From the NCBI RefSeq assembly GCF_016598575.1, contig NZ_CP066801.1, positions 2,790,001 to 2,854,000 on the forward strand: DNA of 64,000 nt, written 5' to 3'. Positions 16,003-26,781 of this stretch are shown here, piece after piece (positions within the stretch are counted from its first letter, which is position 1; each line of letters begins with the position of its first letter). This DNA is from Streptomyces sp. HSG2. Lineage in GTDB: Bacteria > Actinomycetota > Actinomycetes > Streptomycetales > Streptomycetaceae. A program made the translations under genes and the position numbers. The notes under the pieces were generated by a model. The model saw nothing but the letters and a program-made list of their open reading frames with translations, was not told the origin of the DNA and searched no databases.

Positions 16003-17001
16003 ATGGACACCTTCGCGCTGGTCGTGACCATCGGGGTCGCGCTCTTCTTCACCTACACCAACGGCTTCCACGACTCCGCCAACGCCATCGCCACCTCGGT
16101 CTCGACGCGGGCGCTCACGCCGCGGGTGGCGTTGCTGATGGCGGCGGTGATGAACCTCGCGGGCGCCTTCCTCGGTTCCGGGGTGGCCCGCACGGTCAGC
16201 GAGGGGCTGATCGAGACGCCCCGGGGCTCCACCGGCATGGGCATCCTCTTCGCCGCCCTGGTGGGCGCGATCGTGTGGAATCTGATCACCTGGTACTTCG
16301 GGCTGCCCTCGTCGTCCTCGCACGCGCTGTTCGGAGGCATGGTGGGTGCCGCGCTGGCCGGCGGCACGGCGGTGTACTGGAGCGGCGTGATCGACAAGAT
16401 CATCATCCCGATGGTGGTGTCCCCGCTGGTCGGGCTGGCCGCCGGCTACGGCGTGATGACGGCCATCCTGTGGGCGTTCCGGCGGGCCAACCCTCACAAG
16501 GCCAAGCGCGGTTTCCGGATAGCGCAGACGGTCTCCGCCGCCGCCATGGCGCTCGGTCACGGCCTTCAGGACGCGCAGAAGACGATGGGCGTCGTGGTGA
16601 TGGCGCTGGTCATCGCCGACGTCCAGAACCAGGGGGACCCGATCCCGGTGTGGGTGAAGGTCGCCTGCGCGGTCATGTTGTCCGCCGGTACCTACGCCGG
16701 CGGGTGGCGGATCATGCGCACGCTCGGGCGGAAGATCATCGAGTTGGAGCCGCCGCAGGGGTTCGCCGCGGAGAGCACGGGTGCCACGATCATGTTCGGG
16801 TCGGCGTTCCTCTTCCACGCGCCGATCTCCACCACCCACGTGATCACGTCCTCGATCATGGGCGCGGGCGCCACCAAGCGGGTGAACGCGGTCCGCTGGG
16901 GGGTCGCCCGGAACATCGTCGTCGGGTGGTTCATCACGATGCCGGCCGCCGCGGTGGTCGCCGCCCTGGCCTTCGGGCTGGTGAACCTGCTGGCTCTCTG
17001 A
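16003..17001 (+). CDS. pit: Low-affinity inorganic phosphate transporter (Pit family)
   Basis: 332 residues, about ten transmembrane helices. The duplicated PiT signature is visible: Gly-Phe-His-Asp-Ser-Ala-Asn-Ala near residue 20, and Ala-Leu-Gly-His-Gly-x-Gln-Asp-Ala-Gln-Lys near 185. Imports phosphate as a metal-phosphate complex driven by the proton gradient. Cotranscribed with the DUF47 gene. The high-affinity pst operon lies convergent just downstream, beyond a strong terminator. Confidence 0.93.
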   Translation: MDTFALVVTIGVALFFTYTNGFHDSANAIATSVSTRALTPRVALLMAAVMNLAGAFLGSGVARTVSEGLIETPRGSTGMGILFAALVGAIVWNLITWYFGLPSSSSHALFGGMVGAALAGGTAVYWSGVIDKIIIPMVVSPLVGLAAGYGVMTAILWAFRRANPHKAKRGFRIAQTVSAAAMALGHGLQDAQKTMGVVVMALVIADVQNQGDPIPVWVKVACAVMLSAGTYAGGWRIMRTLGRKIIELEPPQGFAAESTGATIMFGSAFLFHAPISTTHVITSSIMGAGATKRVNAVRWGVARNIVVGWFITMPAAAVVAALAFGLVNLLAL

Positions 17002-17059
17002 GGTGCCGGCGCGGTCGTCGGGGCGGCTCGGACGTCGGCGCCCTCCTCCAACGCGGACG

Positions 17060-17088
17060 GGCCCGCCCTCGGGAGCCGAGGGCGGGCC
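17060..17088. terminator. Bidirectional hairpin between pit and pstB
   Basis: Perfect 13-bp GC-rich stem with a GAG loop, between convergent operons. Confidence 0.8.
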
Positions 17089-17150
17089 GTGCCCTCCTCA
17101 CGGTGGCACCGCCATGCAGCACCGCGAGGGGATCGAGGGGTGCCTCGGGA

Positions 17151-17927
17151 TCAGCCGAAGCGCCCGGAGATGTAGTCCTCCGTGGCCTGGACCGACGGGT
17201 TGGAGAAGATCCGTTCCGTCTCGTCGATCTCGATCAGCTTGCCCGGCTGTCCGACCGCCGCCAGGTTGAAGAAGGCGGTCCGGTCCGACACGCGCGCGGC
17301 CTGCTGCATGTTGTGGGTGACGATGACGATCGTGAACCGTTCCTTCAGTTCGCCGATCAGGTCCTCGATGGCGAGGGTGGAGATCGGGTCCAGGGCGGAG
17401 CAGGGCTCGTCCATCAACAGCACGTCGGGCTCGACGGCGATGGCGCGGGCGATGCACAGTCGCTGCTGCTGCCCGCCGGACAGACCCGAGCCGGGCTTGT
17501 TCAGCCGGTCCTTGACCTCGTTCCACAGGTTGGCGCCGCGCAGCGACCGCTCGACGATCTCGTCCAGCTGGGACTTGCGGTACTTGCCGTTGAGCCTGAG
17601 ACCCGCCGCCACGTTGTCGTAGACGGACATGGTGGGGAAGGGGTTCGGGCGCTGGAAGACCATGCCGACCTCGCGCCGCACCGCGACCGGGTCGACGCCG
17701 GCGCCGTAGAGGTTCTCGTCGTCCAGCATGACCTTGCCCTCGACACGCCCGCCCGGGGTGACCTCGTGCATCCGGTTGAGGGTGCGCAGGAAGGTGGACT
17801 TGCCGCAGCCGGAAGGGCCGATGAAGGCGGTCACGGAGCGGGGCTCCACGGTCATCGAGATGTCCTCGATGGCCAGGAAGGAGCCGTAGTAGGCGTTGAG
17901 GCCGCTGACATCGATGCGTTTGGCCAT
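17151..17927 (-). CDS. pstB: Phosphate ABC transporter ATPase PstB
   Basis: 258 residues. Walker A Gly-Pro-Ser-Gly-Cys-Gly-Lys-Ser-Thr near residue 38, ABC signature Leu-Ser-Gly-Gly-Gln-Gln-Gln-Arg near 150, Walker B Leu-Leu-Met-Asp-Glu-Pro near 172, and switch His in Val-Thr-His-Asn near 206. Last gene of the leftward pstSCAB operon, 53 bp after pstA. Drives high-affinity phosphate uptake and takes part in phosphate sensing. Length and motifs are standard. Confidence 0.97.
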   Translation of the reverse strand: MAKRIDVSGLNAYYGSFLAIEDISMTVEPRSVTAFIGPSGCGKSTFLRTLNRMHEVTPGGRVEGKVMLDDENLYGAGVDPVAVRREVGMVFQRPNPFPTMSVYDNVAAGLRLNGKYRKSQLDEIVERSLRGANLWNEVKDRLNKPGSGLSGGQQQRLCIARAIAVEPDVLLMDEPCSALDPISTLAIEDLIGELKERFTIVIVTHNMQQAARVSDRTAFFNLAAVGQPGKLIEIDETERIFSNPSVQATEDYISGRFG

Positions 17928-17980
17928 GGGAATCACTGCTTCTTTCGGGTCCGAGTCGCTGACTGGTGGTGCTGGCCGCG

Positions 17981-19045
17981 TCAGCGACCGGTCTTGGGAG
18001 CCTTCCAGCGGGCGATGGCACGTGCCGCCAGGTTGAGGATCATGATGAACACGATGAGCGTCAGCGCCGCCGCCCAGGCCCGGTCGTAGGCCGCGCCGGA
18101 CCCGCCGCTGTTGGCGTACTGCAGATAGATGTACATCGGCAGTGACGCCTGCGGGTCCTGGAACGGGTTGGCGTTGATGAAGTTGGTGACCCAGACCAGC
18201 AGCAGCACCGGGGCGGTCTCGCCGGTGATGCGGGCGATGGCCAGCATCACGCCCGTGGTGATGCCCCCGATGGAGGTCGGCAGGACCACCTTCAGGATGG
18301 TGCGCCACTTGGGGACGCCCAGCGCCAGGGACGCCTCGCGCAGTTCGTTCGGGACGAGCTTGAGCATCTCCTCGGTGGAGCGGACCACCACCGGGATCAT
18401 CAGGATCGTCAGGGCGAGGGAGCCGGCGAAGCCGGAGGGGCCCATGCCCATCATCAGGATCCAGACGCTGAGGACGAACAGACCGGCGACGATCGACGGG
18501 ATGCCGGTCATCACGTCGACGAAGAAGGTGATGGCCTTGGCCAGCCTGCCGCGCCCGTACTCGACGAGGTAGACGGCCGTCAGCACGCCGACCGGCACGG
18601 ACATCACCGTGGCGAGACCGACCTGCTCCAGGGTGCCGAGGATGGCGTGGTAGATGCCGCCGCCGGGCTCGGTGTCGGCGACGACGCCCATGGAGTGGGT
18701 GAGGAAATAGACGTCGAGGACCTTCACGCCGCGCTTGACCGTCTCCCAGATCAGGGAGGCGAGCGGGATGACGGCCATCACGAAGGCCACCCAGACCAGG
18801 CTGGTGGCCGTGCGGTCCTTGGCCTGGCGGGCCCCCTCGACGCGCGCCGAGACGGCGTAGGAGCCGACGACGAACAGCACGGCCGCGATCAGCGCCCACT
18901 GCACGTCGCTGCGGAGGCCGGCGGCGGCGCTGACGCCCAGGCCGAGGGCGACGGAACCGGCGGCGACGGCCCAGGGGAACCACTTGGGCAGGGTGGCCCC
19001 GCGCAGTGATCCGGGGCGCTTGTCGGTGAGGGATGAGTGGCTCAT
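17981..19045 (-). CDS. pstA: Phosphate ABC transporter permease PstA
   Basis: 354 residues; longer than many PstA proteins because of an N-terminal extension with two extra hydrophobic stretches. The permease core has the EAA-loop motif Glu-Ala-Ser-Leu-Ala-Leu-Gly-Val-Pro near 235 that contacts PstB. The start overlaps the stop of pstC by four bases (ATGA), so translation is coupled. Confidence 0.95.
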   Translation of the reverse strand: MSHSSLTDKRPGSLRGATLPKWFPWAVAAGSVALGLGVSAAAGLRSDVQWALIAAVLFVVGSYAVSARVEGARQAKDRTATSLVWVAFVMAVIPLASLIWETVKRGVKVLDVYFLTHSMGVVADTEPGGGIYHAILGTLEQVGLATVMSVPVGVLTAVYLVEYGRGRLAKAITFFVDVMTGIPSIVAGLFVLSVWILMMGMGPSGFAGSLALTILMIPVVVRSTEEMLKLVPNELREASLALGVPKWRTILKVVLPTSIGGITTGVMLAIARITGETAPVLLLVWVTNFINANPFQDPQASLPMYIYLQYANSGGSGAAYDRAWAAALTLIVFIMILNLAARAIARWKAPKTGR

Positions 19046-20046
19046 GCGTTGGCCCCCGAGTACTCCTTGCGGCGGGCGATGATCATGCGGGCCGCGCCGT
19101 TGACCAGCAGGGTGATGACGAAGAGGACCAGGCCGGAGGCGATCAGGGCGTCCCGGCCCGTGACGGTGGCCTCGTTGAACTTGCTGGCGATGTTCTGGGC
19201 GAAGGTGCCCCCGCCCGGGTCGAGCAGACTGGCGTTGATGTCGAAGCTCGGGGAGAGCACCATGGCCACCGCCATCGTCTCGCCCAGCGCGCGGCCCAGA
19301 CCGAGCATGGAGGCGGAGATGACGCCGGAGCGGCCGAACGGCAGCACCGACATGCGGATGACCTCCCAGCGCGTGGCGCCGAGAGCCAGGGCCGCCTCCT
19401 CGTGGGTCTGCGGGACCTGCCGGAACACCTCACGGCTCACGTTGGTGATGATCGGCAGGATCATGATCGCCAGCAGGATGCCGACGGTGAACAGCGAGCG
19501 CGGGGCTCCGCCGTTCCACTCCAGGACGCCGGTCCAGCCGAGGTAGTCGTCGAGCCAGCCGTAGAGGCCGTCCAGGTGCGGCACCAGGACGAGGGCGCCC
19601 CACAGGCCGTAGACGATGGAGGGCACCGCGGCGAGCAGGTCGACGACGTAGGCGATGGGACCGCCGAGCCTGCGCGGGGCGTAGTGGGTGATGAACAGGG
19701 CGATGCCGACGGCGATCGGGACGGCGATGGCCATGGCGATGATCGAGGAGACCACCGTGCCGAACGCCAGCACCGCGATGCCGAACTCGGGGGGTTCGCC
19801 ACTGGGGTTCCACGCGAAGCTGGTGAAGAAGTTCGCCTCGTTGTCGCCGAGGGCGAGCACGCTGCGATAGGTCAGGAAGGCCGCGATGGCGGCCATGATC
19901 ACCAGTACCAGGATGCCGGACCCGCGGGAGAGCCCGAGGAACACGCGGTCGCCGGGGCGGGTGGCGCCACGCGTGCCGCGCCCACCTCCGGACGCCGGTG
20001 GTCGGCCGGTCTGGCGATCGTGGGAAGTCTGTGTCGATATGTCCAT
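19042..20046 (-). CDS. pstC: Phosphate ABC transporter permease PstC
   Basis: 334 residues from ATG 20046, which has GGAGAA upstream; the open frame extends further but without a ribosome site. About six transmembrane helices and an EAA-loop (Glu-Ala-Ala-Leu-Ala-Leu-Gly-Ala-Thr) near residue 218. The 132-bp gap after pstS could allow differential expression of the binding protein. Confidence 0.95.
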   Translation of the reverse strand: MDISTQTSHDRQTGRPPASGGGRGTRGATRPGDRVFLGLSRGSGILVLVIMAAIAAFLTYRSVLALGDNEANFFTSFAWNPSGEPPEFGIAVLAFGTVVSSIIAMAIAVPIAVGIALFITHYAPRRLGGPIAYVVDLLAAVPSIVYGLWGALVLVPHLDGLYGWLDDYLGWTGVLEWNGGAPRSLFTVGILLAIMILPIITNVSREVFRQVPQTHEEAALALGATRWEVIRMSVLPFGRSGVISASMLGLGRALGETMAVAMVLSPSFDINASLLDPGGGTFAQNIASKFNEATVTGRDALIASGLVLFVITLLVNGAARMIIARRKEYSGANA

Positions 20047-20178
20047 CGAGTTCTCCGGTCTGCTGAGCCGTCGACCACGCGGCGGCTCGGGTGGAGGCGT
20101 CCGGGTGTCGGACGACTCCTGGCGGCGGTGCACCGGACGGTGCGGGCCGTCCCCGGTCGGGGGCGGCCCGCACTCGGT

Positions 20179-21306
20179 TCAGCTCAGGTTCGAGAGGGTG
20201 TCCCGGACCTTGGTGATGATCTCCTCGGGCATGGGGGCGTAGCCCGCCTCGGCCAGCAGGGCCTGGCCGTCCTCCGAGGCGGCGTACCCGAGGAAGGACT
20301 TCATGGCGGGCAGGCTGTCCGCCTTGTTGCCCTTGTCGCACACGATCTCGTAGGTGACCAGGACGATCGGGTAGGCGCCTTCGGCCGACGGGGTGTAATC
20401 CAGCTCCAGGGCGAGATCCTGGCCCTGGCCGACGATCTTGGCGGCGCCGATGGCGGCGGTCGCGTTCTCCACGGTGGCCGCGACCGGCTCGGCGGCCTCG
20501 GTCTTGATGGAGACGGTGCTCATGTCGTCCTTGGCGTAGGACAGCTCCATGTAGGAGATGGCGCCCGCCGTCTGCTTCACCTGCTGGGCGACGCCGGAGG
20601 AACCCTGGGCGGACTGGCCGCCCTCGGCCTCCCAGGACTTGCTCGGCTCGTAGGACCAGTCGTCGGGGGCGGCGGCCTGGAGGTAGGTGGTGAAGTTGTC
20701 CGTCGTGCCGGACTCGTCCGAGCGGTGGAACGCCTGGATCTTCAGGTCCGGCAGCTCGGCGTCCGGGTTCAACTCGGCGATGGCCTCGTCGTTCCAGTTG
20801 TCGATGCCGCTGTCGAAGATCTTGGCGAGGGTCGGCGCGTCCAGGACCAGGTTCTCGACGCCCGGGACGTTGTAGCCGACGGCGATCGGACCGCCGACCA
20901 TCGGCAGGTCGATCCCCTGGCCGTCGGAGCACACCTTCGCGGACTGCCCGATCTCCTCGGAGTCCAGCGCGGAGTCCGAACCGGCGAACGCGGTCTGCCC
21001 CTGGAGGAAGGCGGTGATGCCCGCCCCCGAGCCGGTCGGGTTGTAGTTGACCTGGACGTCCTTGCACGCGGCCGAGTACTGCTTGACCCACGCGTCGATG
21101 GCGTTCTTCTGCGCGGAGGAGCCCGAAGCCTGCAACTGGCCCTTGGCGTCCCCGCAGTCGATGTTCCCGGACGGCGCGGAGGAGGACGACCCTTCGGCGG
21201 CGGCGCCGCCGGTCTCGTCGGAGCCGCACGCTGTGAGGGCCAGGGCGCCGGAGACGGCGAGGGCGCCGAGAGCGAGGGCACGCCGGTTCTTGCGCTGAAG
21301 CTTCAC
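20179..21306 (-). CDS. pstS: Phosphate-binding lipoprotein PstS
   Basis: 375 residues from GTG 21306 (GGAAGGAA ten bases upstream). The signal peptide carries a lipobox Leu-Thr-Ala-Cys at residues 24-27. Phosphate-contact motifs include Ser-Gly-Ala-Gly / Gly-Ser-Asp-Ser-Ala near residues 89-110 and Asp-Glu-Ser-Gly-Thr-Thr near 200. It is the extracellular receptor of the Pst system and among the most strongly phosphate-regulated Streptomyces proteins. A PHO box lies about 120-160 bp upstream. Confidence 0.97.
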   Translation of the reverse strand: MKLQRKNRRALALGALAVSGALALTACGSDETGGAAAEGSSSSAPSGNIDCGDAKGQLQASGSSAQKNAIDAWVKQYSAACKDVQVNYNPTGSGAGITAFLQGQTAFAGSDSALDSEEIGQSAKVCSDGQGIDLPMVGGPIAVGYNVPGVENLVLDAPTLAKIFDSGIDNWNDEAIAELNPDAELPDLKIQAFHRSDESGTTDNFTTYLQAAAPDDWSYEPSKSWEAEGGQSAQGSSGVAQQVKQTAGAISYMELSYAKDDMSTVSIKTEAAEPVAATVENATAAIGAAKIVGQGQDLALELDYTPSAEGAYPIVLVTYEIVCDKGNKADSLPAMKSFLGYAASEDGQALLAEAGYAPMPEEIITKVRDTLSNLS

Positions 21307-21423
21307 TAGAGGGAGTTCCTTCCGGTGGCCGCCGAGCGGAGGCGGCGGCGTGCGAGGACTGGTTGACACGTACGCGCTTTCGGAGTGCGCCCGTATCGGG
21401 TAAGGCCGAAATTAGGCAGAACA

Positions 21424-21463
21424 GGTGAAGCCGCTTGTGGACGAAAATGAACGAAAGGTGAAC
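21424..21463 (-). promoter_or_regulatory. PHO box (PhoP operator) upstream of pstS
   Basis: On the minus strand, units at exact 11-bp spacing read GTTCACC (21457-21463), GTTCATT (21446-21452), a degenerate TCCACAA (21435-21441) and CTTCACC (21424-21430). The GTTCACC-type unit at 11-bp period is the established PhoP direct-repeat unit of Streptomyces, so phosphate starvation should induce the operon through PhoRP. Confidence 0.85.
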
Positions 21464-21528
21464 CCATGGGGACGGTGCGGTGAGGTCACGGAACGCTTAC
21501 GGCAAGGACACGGGAAGATTCCGGGCGA

Positions 21529-22002
21529 CTATGCCAGACCCAGGGCGGCGAGCAGCGCGTCGACCAGGGCACGATCCTCCGCCCGGGTGAGCCTTGTCCT
21601 GGCCTCCTCCGGAGGCAGCCAGAGCACCCGGTCCACCTCGCGCGAGGGCGCGAACTCCCCCCCGACGGCCTCCGCCGCCCAATAGCGGACGTGCTTGGGG
21701 CGCCCGCCCACCGCGTACGACGCGGACGGCAGCTCGGCGCCCGGCACCGCGGTCCACCCGGTCTCCTCGCGCACCTCGCGCAGGGCGCCCGAGAGCGGAT
21801 CCTCGCCCCGTTCGAGCTTGCCCTTCGGGTGGGACCAGTCGTCGTACCGGGGTCGGTGCACCAGGCAGAGCTCCGGCGCGCCGGACGTCGCGGAACGGCG
21901 CCACAGGACGCATCCCGCCGCGTGGACGGGGCGCCCGGCGCGCCCCGGCGGTTCGGGGCCGGTGTCGAAGGGGCGGGGGGCCGGGCGGGGCGACGACGGC
22001 AC
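21529..22002 (-). CDS. Nudix (MutT-like) hydrolase
   Basis: 157 residues from GTG 22002 (GAGGAGG upstream). Complete Nudix box: Gly-Lys-Leu-Glu-x-Gly-Glu-x(5)-Ala-x-Arg-Glu-Val-x-Glu-Glu-Thr-Gly near residues 63-84. Hydrolyses a nucleoside diphosphate linked to X; candidates are oxidised nucleotides or (p)ppGpp-like compounds. It lacks the histidine-phosphatase domain found in mycobacterial MutT1. Downstream of the CHAD and ppk genes and on the same strand, so possibly part of the polyphosphate operon. Confidence 0.87.
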   Translation of the reverse strand: MPSSPRPAPRPFDTGPEPPGRAGRPVHAAGCVLWRRSATSGAPELCLVHRPRYDDWSHPKGKLERGEDPLSGALREVREETGWTAVPGAELPSASYAVGGRPKHVRYWAAEAVGGEFAPSREVDRVLWLPPEEARTRLTRAEDRALVDALLAALGLA

Positions 22003-22089
22003 GTGTCCTCCTCGGTCCTGGCCGGGCGCGGTGCCCGGCCCTCGGCGTCCGACGCGCCTCGGGGCCGGACCCGTCCGACACGTCGCCTG

Positions 22090-23349
22090 CTATCCGCTGC
22101 CGACGGTCTCATGTCGCCAGCAGTCGTGAAACGCGTACCTCGCCGCCTCCACCTCATGCCGCTGGTCGGCGTGGAGCACACCGAGGGCGTAGGCGGTCGC
22201 CGGGGCGATGCGGGGGGTGCGGGCCGCCTGGGCCGCCGCGGCGGCGGCCTCGGCCGCGTCGCGGTGCCGGTCCAGCGCCCGTCCCGCCGCCGCCAACCGG
22301 GCGTCGTCGAGGGCCGCCTCGCCGTGGAGGACCTCGAGGGCGTAGCGGTGGAGGCGCAGCAGGAGTCGGACCTGGTGCCAGGGCGCGTCCTGCGAGTGCG
22401 GGGCCGGGTTCGGCGACAGGCCGTGGGCCAGGGCGGTCGCGTTGTAGGGCCTGCCCGCGGTGACCAGGGGGAGGGCGGCGACCGCGTCACCCAGTCGGCC
22501 CTCCGCCGCCGCGGCTCGCGGACGGAGGTCGGTCGGTCCGGCCGGCGATGTCCGGTGCCCGCCGGACCGGGTGGGCCCTGCGCCCGGGCGGCCGGGCGCG
22601 AGTCGCCGCCCGGCCGGCCCGGCCGCCGGCGCTCGGTCCCCGGCCAGTGGCACCTCGCCGGCCAGGACGGCCACTTGGTCGGCGAGGGCGTGGAACCGCG
22701 CGGAGCCGAGCGCCCGCAGGGTGGTGGAGTGGGCGCGGTTGCGGGCCGTGGTCAGTCGCCGTTCGAGCAGCGCCCCCGCCTTCGCCGCGCCGACGGCCTG
22801 GCTGCCGCGATCCGCTCCGGTTCGCCCCGGGGCGCGGGTGGCGATCACGGTTGAGCCGGCGCCGGCGATCGGTCCGAGGGTCGGGGTGGTGGCTCCCGAC
22901 GCGGGACGGTCCGCCGCGCGTGGGGCCGGAGGCCGGGGCGAGCCCGGCGTCGGCGGGCCGCCGACGGGGGAGGGCGGCGGCGCGTCGGACAGTCGGTGGA
23001 GGGCCTGGAGCAGGCGGTCCGACTGACGCGCGTGGGCGTGCTCGGCGGCGAGGGTTCCCGAGACCCAGGCCAGCTCCGGTCGGAGCCGCTCCGCCCAGTC
23101 CTGGTCCAGCAGCGGTTGGAAGGTGTGCAGGCTGCCGCTGATCCGGCGGGCCGCGCGTCGCAGGTCGAGGGCCGGTCCGACGCCGGCGTCGGACCGGCCG
23201 CCGCCGGGGGTGCCCGGGCTCGCCTCACGGTGTCGGCGCAGGGCCCGGAGGAACTCTGTGGCCTGGGCTCTCAGGTAGTCGACGAGGGCGTCGACGGGCA
23301 CGGGCCCGGCGGACGCGTCCGCTTCGTCCTCATGGTGCTGCTTTGCCAC
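22090..23349 (-). CDS. CHAD domain protein
   Basis: 419 residues. An N-terminal helical half (residues 15-120) with Arg/His-rich helices such as Phe-Leu-Arg-Ala-Leu-Arg-Arg-His, a Pro/Ala/Arg-rich low-complexity linker, and a C-terminal helical half make the pattern of CHAD (conserved histidine alpha-helical) domains, which bind polyphosphate. It overlaps the 3' end of ppk by 20 bp, so it is translated in coordination with polyphosphate kinase. Probably a polyphosphate granule protein. Confidence 0.82.
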   Translation of the reverse strand: MAKQHHEDEADASAGPVPVDALVDYLRAQATEFLRALRRHREASPGTPGGGRSDAGVGPALDLRRAARRISGSLHTFQPLLDQDWAERLRPELAWVSGTLAAEHAHARQSDRLLQALHRLSDAPPPSPVGGPPTPGSPRPPAPRAADRPASGATTPTLGPIAGAGSTVIATRAPGRTGADRGSQAVGAAKAGALLERRLTTARNRAHSTTLRALGSARFHALADQVAVLAGEVPLAGDRAPAAGPAGRRLAPGRPGAGPTRSGGHRTSPAGPTDLRPRAAAAEGRLGDAVAALPLVTAGRPYNATALAHGLSPNPAPHSQDAPWHQVRLLLRLHRYALEVLHGEAALDDARLAAAGRALDRHRDAAEAAAAAAQAARTPRIAPATAYALGVLHADQRHEVEAARYAFHDCWRHETVGSG

Positions 23350-25576
23350 GCCGGCGCCTCCGGGCGTCGATGAGCATCTCCTGGATGTTGCGCAGGGGTC
23401 GGCCGTCCGGGTCGGTGGCGTGCCGTGTCCAGTCGCCTTCGGGTCCCAGGTGCCAGGAGGCCGTCGTGGCCGACATCCCCGTCTCCAGCAGACGGTTCAG
23501 GGCCGCCCGGTGGGCCGGGTCGGTGACCCTGACGAGGGCCTCGATGCGGCGGTCGAGGTTGCGGTGCATCATGTCGGCGCTGCCGAACCACACCTCGGCC
23601 TCGCCGCCGTTGCCGAAGGCGAAGACGCGGGAGTGTTCCAGGAAGCGGCCGAGGATGGAGCGCACCCGTATGTTCTCGGAGAGGTCGGGTACGCCGGGGC
23701 GTACCGCGCAGATGCCGCGCACCCAGATGTCCACCGGGACGCCGGCCTGCGAGGCTCGGTAGCAGGCGTCGATCACGGCCTCGTCCACCATGGAGTTGAC
23801 CTTGATCCGGACGTACGCGGGTCGGCCTGCCTCGTGGTGCCGGATCTCTTTGTGTATGCGGGTGACCAGGCCGTCGCGGAGCGACTTGGGCGCGACCAGC
23901 AGCCGGCGGTAGGTCTCCCGGCGGGAGTAGCCCGAGAGGCGGTTGAACAGGTCGGAGAGGTCGGCGCCGACCTGCTGGTCGGAGGTGAGCAGACCGAGGT
24001 CCTCGTAGAGGCGCGCGGTCTTGGGGTGGTAGTTGCCGGTGCCGACGTGGCTGTAGCGGCGGAGGGTGTCGCCTTCTTGGCGGACCACGAGAGAGAGCTT
24101 GCAGTGGGTCTTCAGGCCGACGAGGCCGTACACGACGTGGCAGCCGGCCTCCTCCAGCTTGCGGGCCCACTTGATGTTGGCGTGCTCGTCGAAGCGGGCC
24201 TTGATCTCGACGAGGACCAGGACCTGCTTGCCGGCCTCGGCGGCGTCGATCAGGGCGTTGATTATCGGGGAGTCCCCGGAGGTGCGGTACAGCGTCTGCT
24301 TGATCGCCAGGACGTCGGGGTCCTCGGCGGCCTGTTCGAGGAACGCCTGCACGGAGGTGGAGAAGGAGTCGTACGGGTGGTGCAGGAGGACGTCACGGCT
24401 GCGCAGGGCGGCGAAGATGTCCGGCGGCGTCGCCGACTCGACCTCGGCGAGGTCCCGGTGTGTCCCGGCGACGAACTTGGGGTACTTCAGTTCGAGTCGG
24501 TCCAGTCCCGCCACGCGGAAGAGTCCGGTCAGGTCCAGCGGGCCCGGGAGCGGGTACACCTCGGCCTCGCCGATCTTGAGTTCGCGGACCAGGAGGTCCA
24601 GGACCTCCTGGTCGATGTTCTCCTCCACCTCCAGACGGACCGGCGGGCCGAACCGCCGCCGCATCAGCTCCTTCTCCAGGGCCTGGAGGAGGTTCTCGGC
24701 GTCGTCCTCCTCCACCTCCAGGTCCTCGTTGCGGGTCAGGCGGAAGGCGTGGTGCTGGAGCACTTCCATGCCGGGGAAGAGCTCCTCCAGGTGGGCTGCG
24801 ATGACGTCCTCGATCGGGACGTAGCGGCCAGGGGATGCCTCCAGGAAGCGGGAGAGCAGCGGCGGGACCTTGACGCGGGCGAAGTGGCGGTGGCCGGTCA
24901 CCGGGTTGCGCACGACGACGGCGAGGTTGAGGGACAGTCCGGAGATGTAGGGGAACGGGTGTGCGGGGTCGACCGCGAGAGGGGTCAGGACGGGGAAGAT
25001 CTGGTGGCGGAACAGGGTGAAGAGGCGAGCCTGCTCCTTCTCCGCCAGCTCTGGCCAGCGGACCAGGTGGATGCCCTGGTCGGCGAGGGCGGGGGCGACG
25101 TCCTCGTGGAAGCAGGCGGCGTGCCGGGCCATCAGTTCGCGGGAGCGGGCCCAGATCATCTCCAGTACCTCGCGGGGCTGGAGGCCGGAGGCGGAGCGGG
25201 TGGCCACCCCGGTGGCGATGCGCCGCTTCAGGCCGGCGACGCGGACCATGAAGAACTCGTCCAGGTTGCCGGCGAAGATCGCGAGGAAGTTCGCCCGCTC
25301 CAGCAAGGGGGTGTGCGGGTCCTCGGCCAGTTCGAGCACCCGCTCGTTGAAGGCGAGCCAGCTGCGCTCCCGGTCCAGGAAGCGGCCGGGCGGGAGCGCC
25401 GGGCCGCTCGCGTCGGACGACTCCTCGTAGACGTCGAGGTCGGCGTCGATGTCGGGTTCCAGGTCGGACACGGTGGCGGCGACAGCGTGCGTGCGGTGCG
25501 CGGCGATGGAGCCCACGGAGGGCTGCGGGTGGTGCTGCGTCTGCGGGGCCCCGGCCTGTGCGTTCGACTGACTCAT
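23330..25576 (-). CDS. ppk: Polyphosphate kinase PPK1
   Basis: 748 residues from ATG 25576; the ribosome site is weak. All PPK1 domains are present: N-terminal helices (Arg-Glu-Leu-Ser-Trp-Leu-like region at about 68), head domain, and the catalytic C-domains with the phospho-His in Ser-His-Val-Gly-Thr-Gly-Asn-Tyr-His near 480 and a second conserved His near 640. Reversibly makes polyphosphate from ATP. An N-terminal stretch of about 60 residues is Gln/His/Ala-rich and unlike E. coli PPK. In S. lividans ppk is PhoP-controlled; I see no clear PHO box in the 280 bp upstream. Confidence 0.95.
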   Translation of the reverse strand: MSQSNAQAGAPQTQHHPQPSVGSIAAHRTHAVAATVSDLEPDIDADLDVYEESSDASGPALPPGRFLDRERSWLAFNERVLELAEDPHTPLLERANFLAIFAGNLDEFFMVRVAGLKRRIATGVATRSASGLQPREVLEMIWARSRELMARHAACFHEDVAPALADQGIHLVRWPELAEKEQARLFTLFRHQIFPVLTPLAVDPAHPFPYISGLSLNLAVVVRNPVTGHRHFARVKVPPLLSRFLEASPGRYVPIEDVIAAHLEELFPGMEVLQHHAFRLTRNEDLEVEEDDAENLLQALEKELMRRRFGPPVRLEVEENIDQEVLDLLVRELKIGEAEVYPLPGPLDLTGLFRVAGLDRLELKYPKFVAGTHRDLAEVESATPPDIFAALRSRDVLLHHPYDSFSTSVQAFLEQAAEDPDVLAIKQTLYRTSGDSPIINALIDAAEAGKQVLVLVEIKARFDEHANIKWARKLEEAGCHVVYGLVGLKTHCKLSLVVRQEGDTLRRYSHVGTGNYHPKTARLYEDLGLLTSDQQVGADLSDLFNRLSGYSRRETYRRLLVAPKSLRDGLVTRIHKEIRHHEAGRPAYVRIKVNSMVDEAVIDACYRASQAGVPVDIWVRGICAVRPGVPDLSENIRVRSILGRFLEHSRVFAFGNGGEAEVWFGSADMMHRNLDRRIEALVRVTDPAHRAALNRLLETGMSATTASWHLGPEGDWTRHATDPDGRPLRNIQEMLIDARRRRRGKAAP

Positions 25577-25649
25577 GCACCCATTGTTCCGCGTCGGGGG
25601 CGTTCCGGGCCTGTCGGAGCGTGCCCGGGTGGGCGCGCCGGCATCGCGT

Positions 25650-25668
25650 GCCCGACCGTCGGTCGGGC
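25650..25668. terminator. Hairpin between mshD and ppk
   Basis: GCCCGACC, loop GTC, GGTCGGGC: a perfect eight-bp stem in the 281-bp gap after mshD. Could end mshD transcription or fold in the ppk leader. Confidence 0.4.
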
Positions 25669-25857
25669 TCCGTTCCGGGGCGAGGGGACGCTCGGGCGCG
25701 GCGGGCTTCATTCGGCGAGCGTGGCAAGCTCGTCTGAATCGAGGGTTACGAGGACATGACGTACGGGCCGGCGGGCGGAGGCCCGACCGCGCACGGGCCG
25801 GGCCGAGCGCGGTCGGAGCGGGCGGGTGGCCGCACGGGTGCTCGGCCACCGGGTCGC

Positions 25858-26781
25858 TCAGTGTTCGGTGCGGTACATCAGGTCCGTCTCGTGGGTGGTG
25901 AAGCCGAGCCGTTCGTAGACGGACACGGCGGCCTTGTTGTCGGCGTCGACGTAGAGCATCGCGGTGGGGAGTCCCCGACGGGCCAGGTGGCGCAGGCCGA
26001 CGGTGGTGAGGGCCTTGCCGAGCCCCCCGCCCTGCGTGTCGGGACGGATGCCGAGCACGTACACCTCGCCGAGGCCCTCCTCCGGGTGGACCTTGGTCCA
26101 GTGGAAGCCGATCAGCTCGCCGCCGCGTTCGGCCAGGAAGAACCCCTCGGGGTCGAACCACGGTTGTGCCTCCCGGTCGTCCAGGTCCCGTCGGTCGAGC
26201 GAACCCTGCTCGGGGTGGTGGGCGAAGGCGGCGGAGTTCACCGCCAGCCAGGCCTCCTCGTCCCGGCCGGGGACGAAGGGACGCACGGTCACGCCCTCGG
26301 GGAACACCGGTTCGGGCATGTCCGGGCCGGTCAGCGGGCGGCGCATCTGACGCAGCTCGCGGAACAGGACCAGACCCAGGACCTGCGCCAGGTGGCGGGC
26401 GGAGGCGTGACCGCCGTGGGCCCAGGCCCGCAGCCGCTTCCCCGAGGCGGCCAGCAGCGCGGAGCCGAGGGCCCGGCCGTGTCCCTGGCCTCGGTGCGAG
26501 GGGTGGACGACCAGCTCGGCGGCGGGGGGCTCGACCGGGTCGGTGTCCTCCAACTGCGCGTATCCGACCAGGGTGTCGCCGACCGTCAGGAGCAGGTGGG
26601 TGACGCCCTCACGGGTGCCACGCATGTGCAACCTGCCCTGCTCGGACACGGCCTGCTGGCCGTCGGTCCGGGCGGCCTCGTCGAGCAGCGCGAGGACGTC
26701 CTCGGTCTGACGCGGGGAGAGGTCGGTGTACGTCTCGATCGAGCGGGTGCGGCCGGGCCGCGCGATGTCGTCGCTGGTCAT
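25858..26781 (-). CDS. mshD: Mycothiol synthase MshD
   Basis: 307 residues, two GNAT domains in tandem. The N-terminal acetyl-CoA loop reads Arg-Gly-Gln-Gly-His-Gly-Arg-Ala near residue 97; the C-terminal one reads Gln-Gly-Gly-Gly-Leu-Gly-Lys-Ala near 255. The last enzyme of mycothiol biosynthesis, acetylating Cys-GlcN-Ins. Its pathway partner mshA starts at the right end of the window. The ribosome site is weak. Length is normal for the family. Confidence 0.93.
   Translation of the reverse strand: MTSDDIARPGRTRSIETYTDLSPRQTEDVLALLDEAARTDGQQAVSEQGRLHMRGTREGVTHLLLTVGDTLVGYAQLEDTDPVEPPAAELVVHPSHRGQGHGRALGSALLAASGKRLRAWAHGGHASARHLAQVLGLVLFRELRQMRRPLTGPDMPEPVFPEGVTVRPFVPGRDEEAWLAVNSAAFAHHPEQGSLDRRDLDDREAQPWFDPEGFFLAERGGELIGFHWTKVHPEEGLGEVYVLGIRPDTQGGGLGKALTTVGLRHLARRGLPTAMLYVDADNKAAVSVYERLGFTTHETDLMYRTEH

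Noticed and set aside
25577..25857. Possible PHO box upstream of ppk
   Set aside because: I found no series of GTTCACC-like units with an 11-bp period; only weak GATTCA and CTTGCC fragments on the minus strand. PhoP control of ppk is known in S. lividans but not supported here by sequence.
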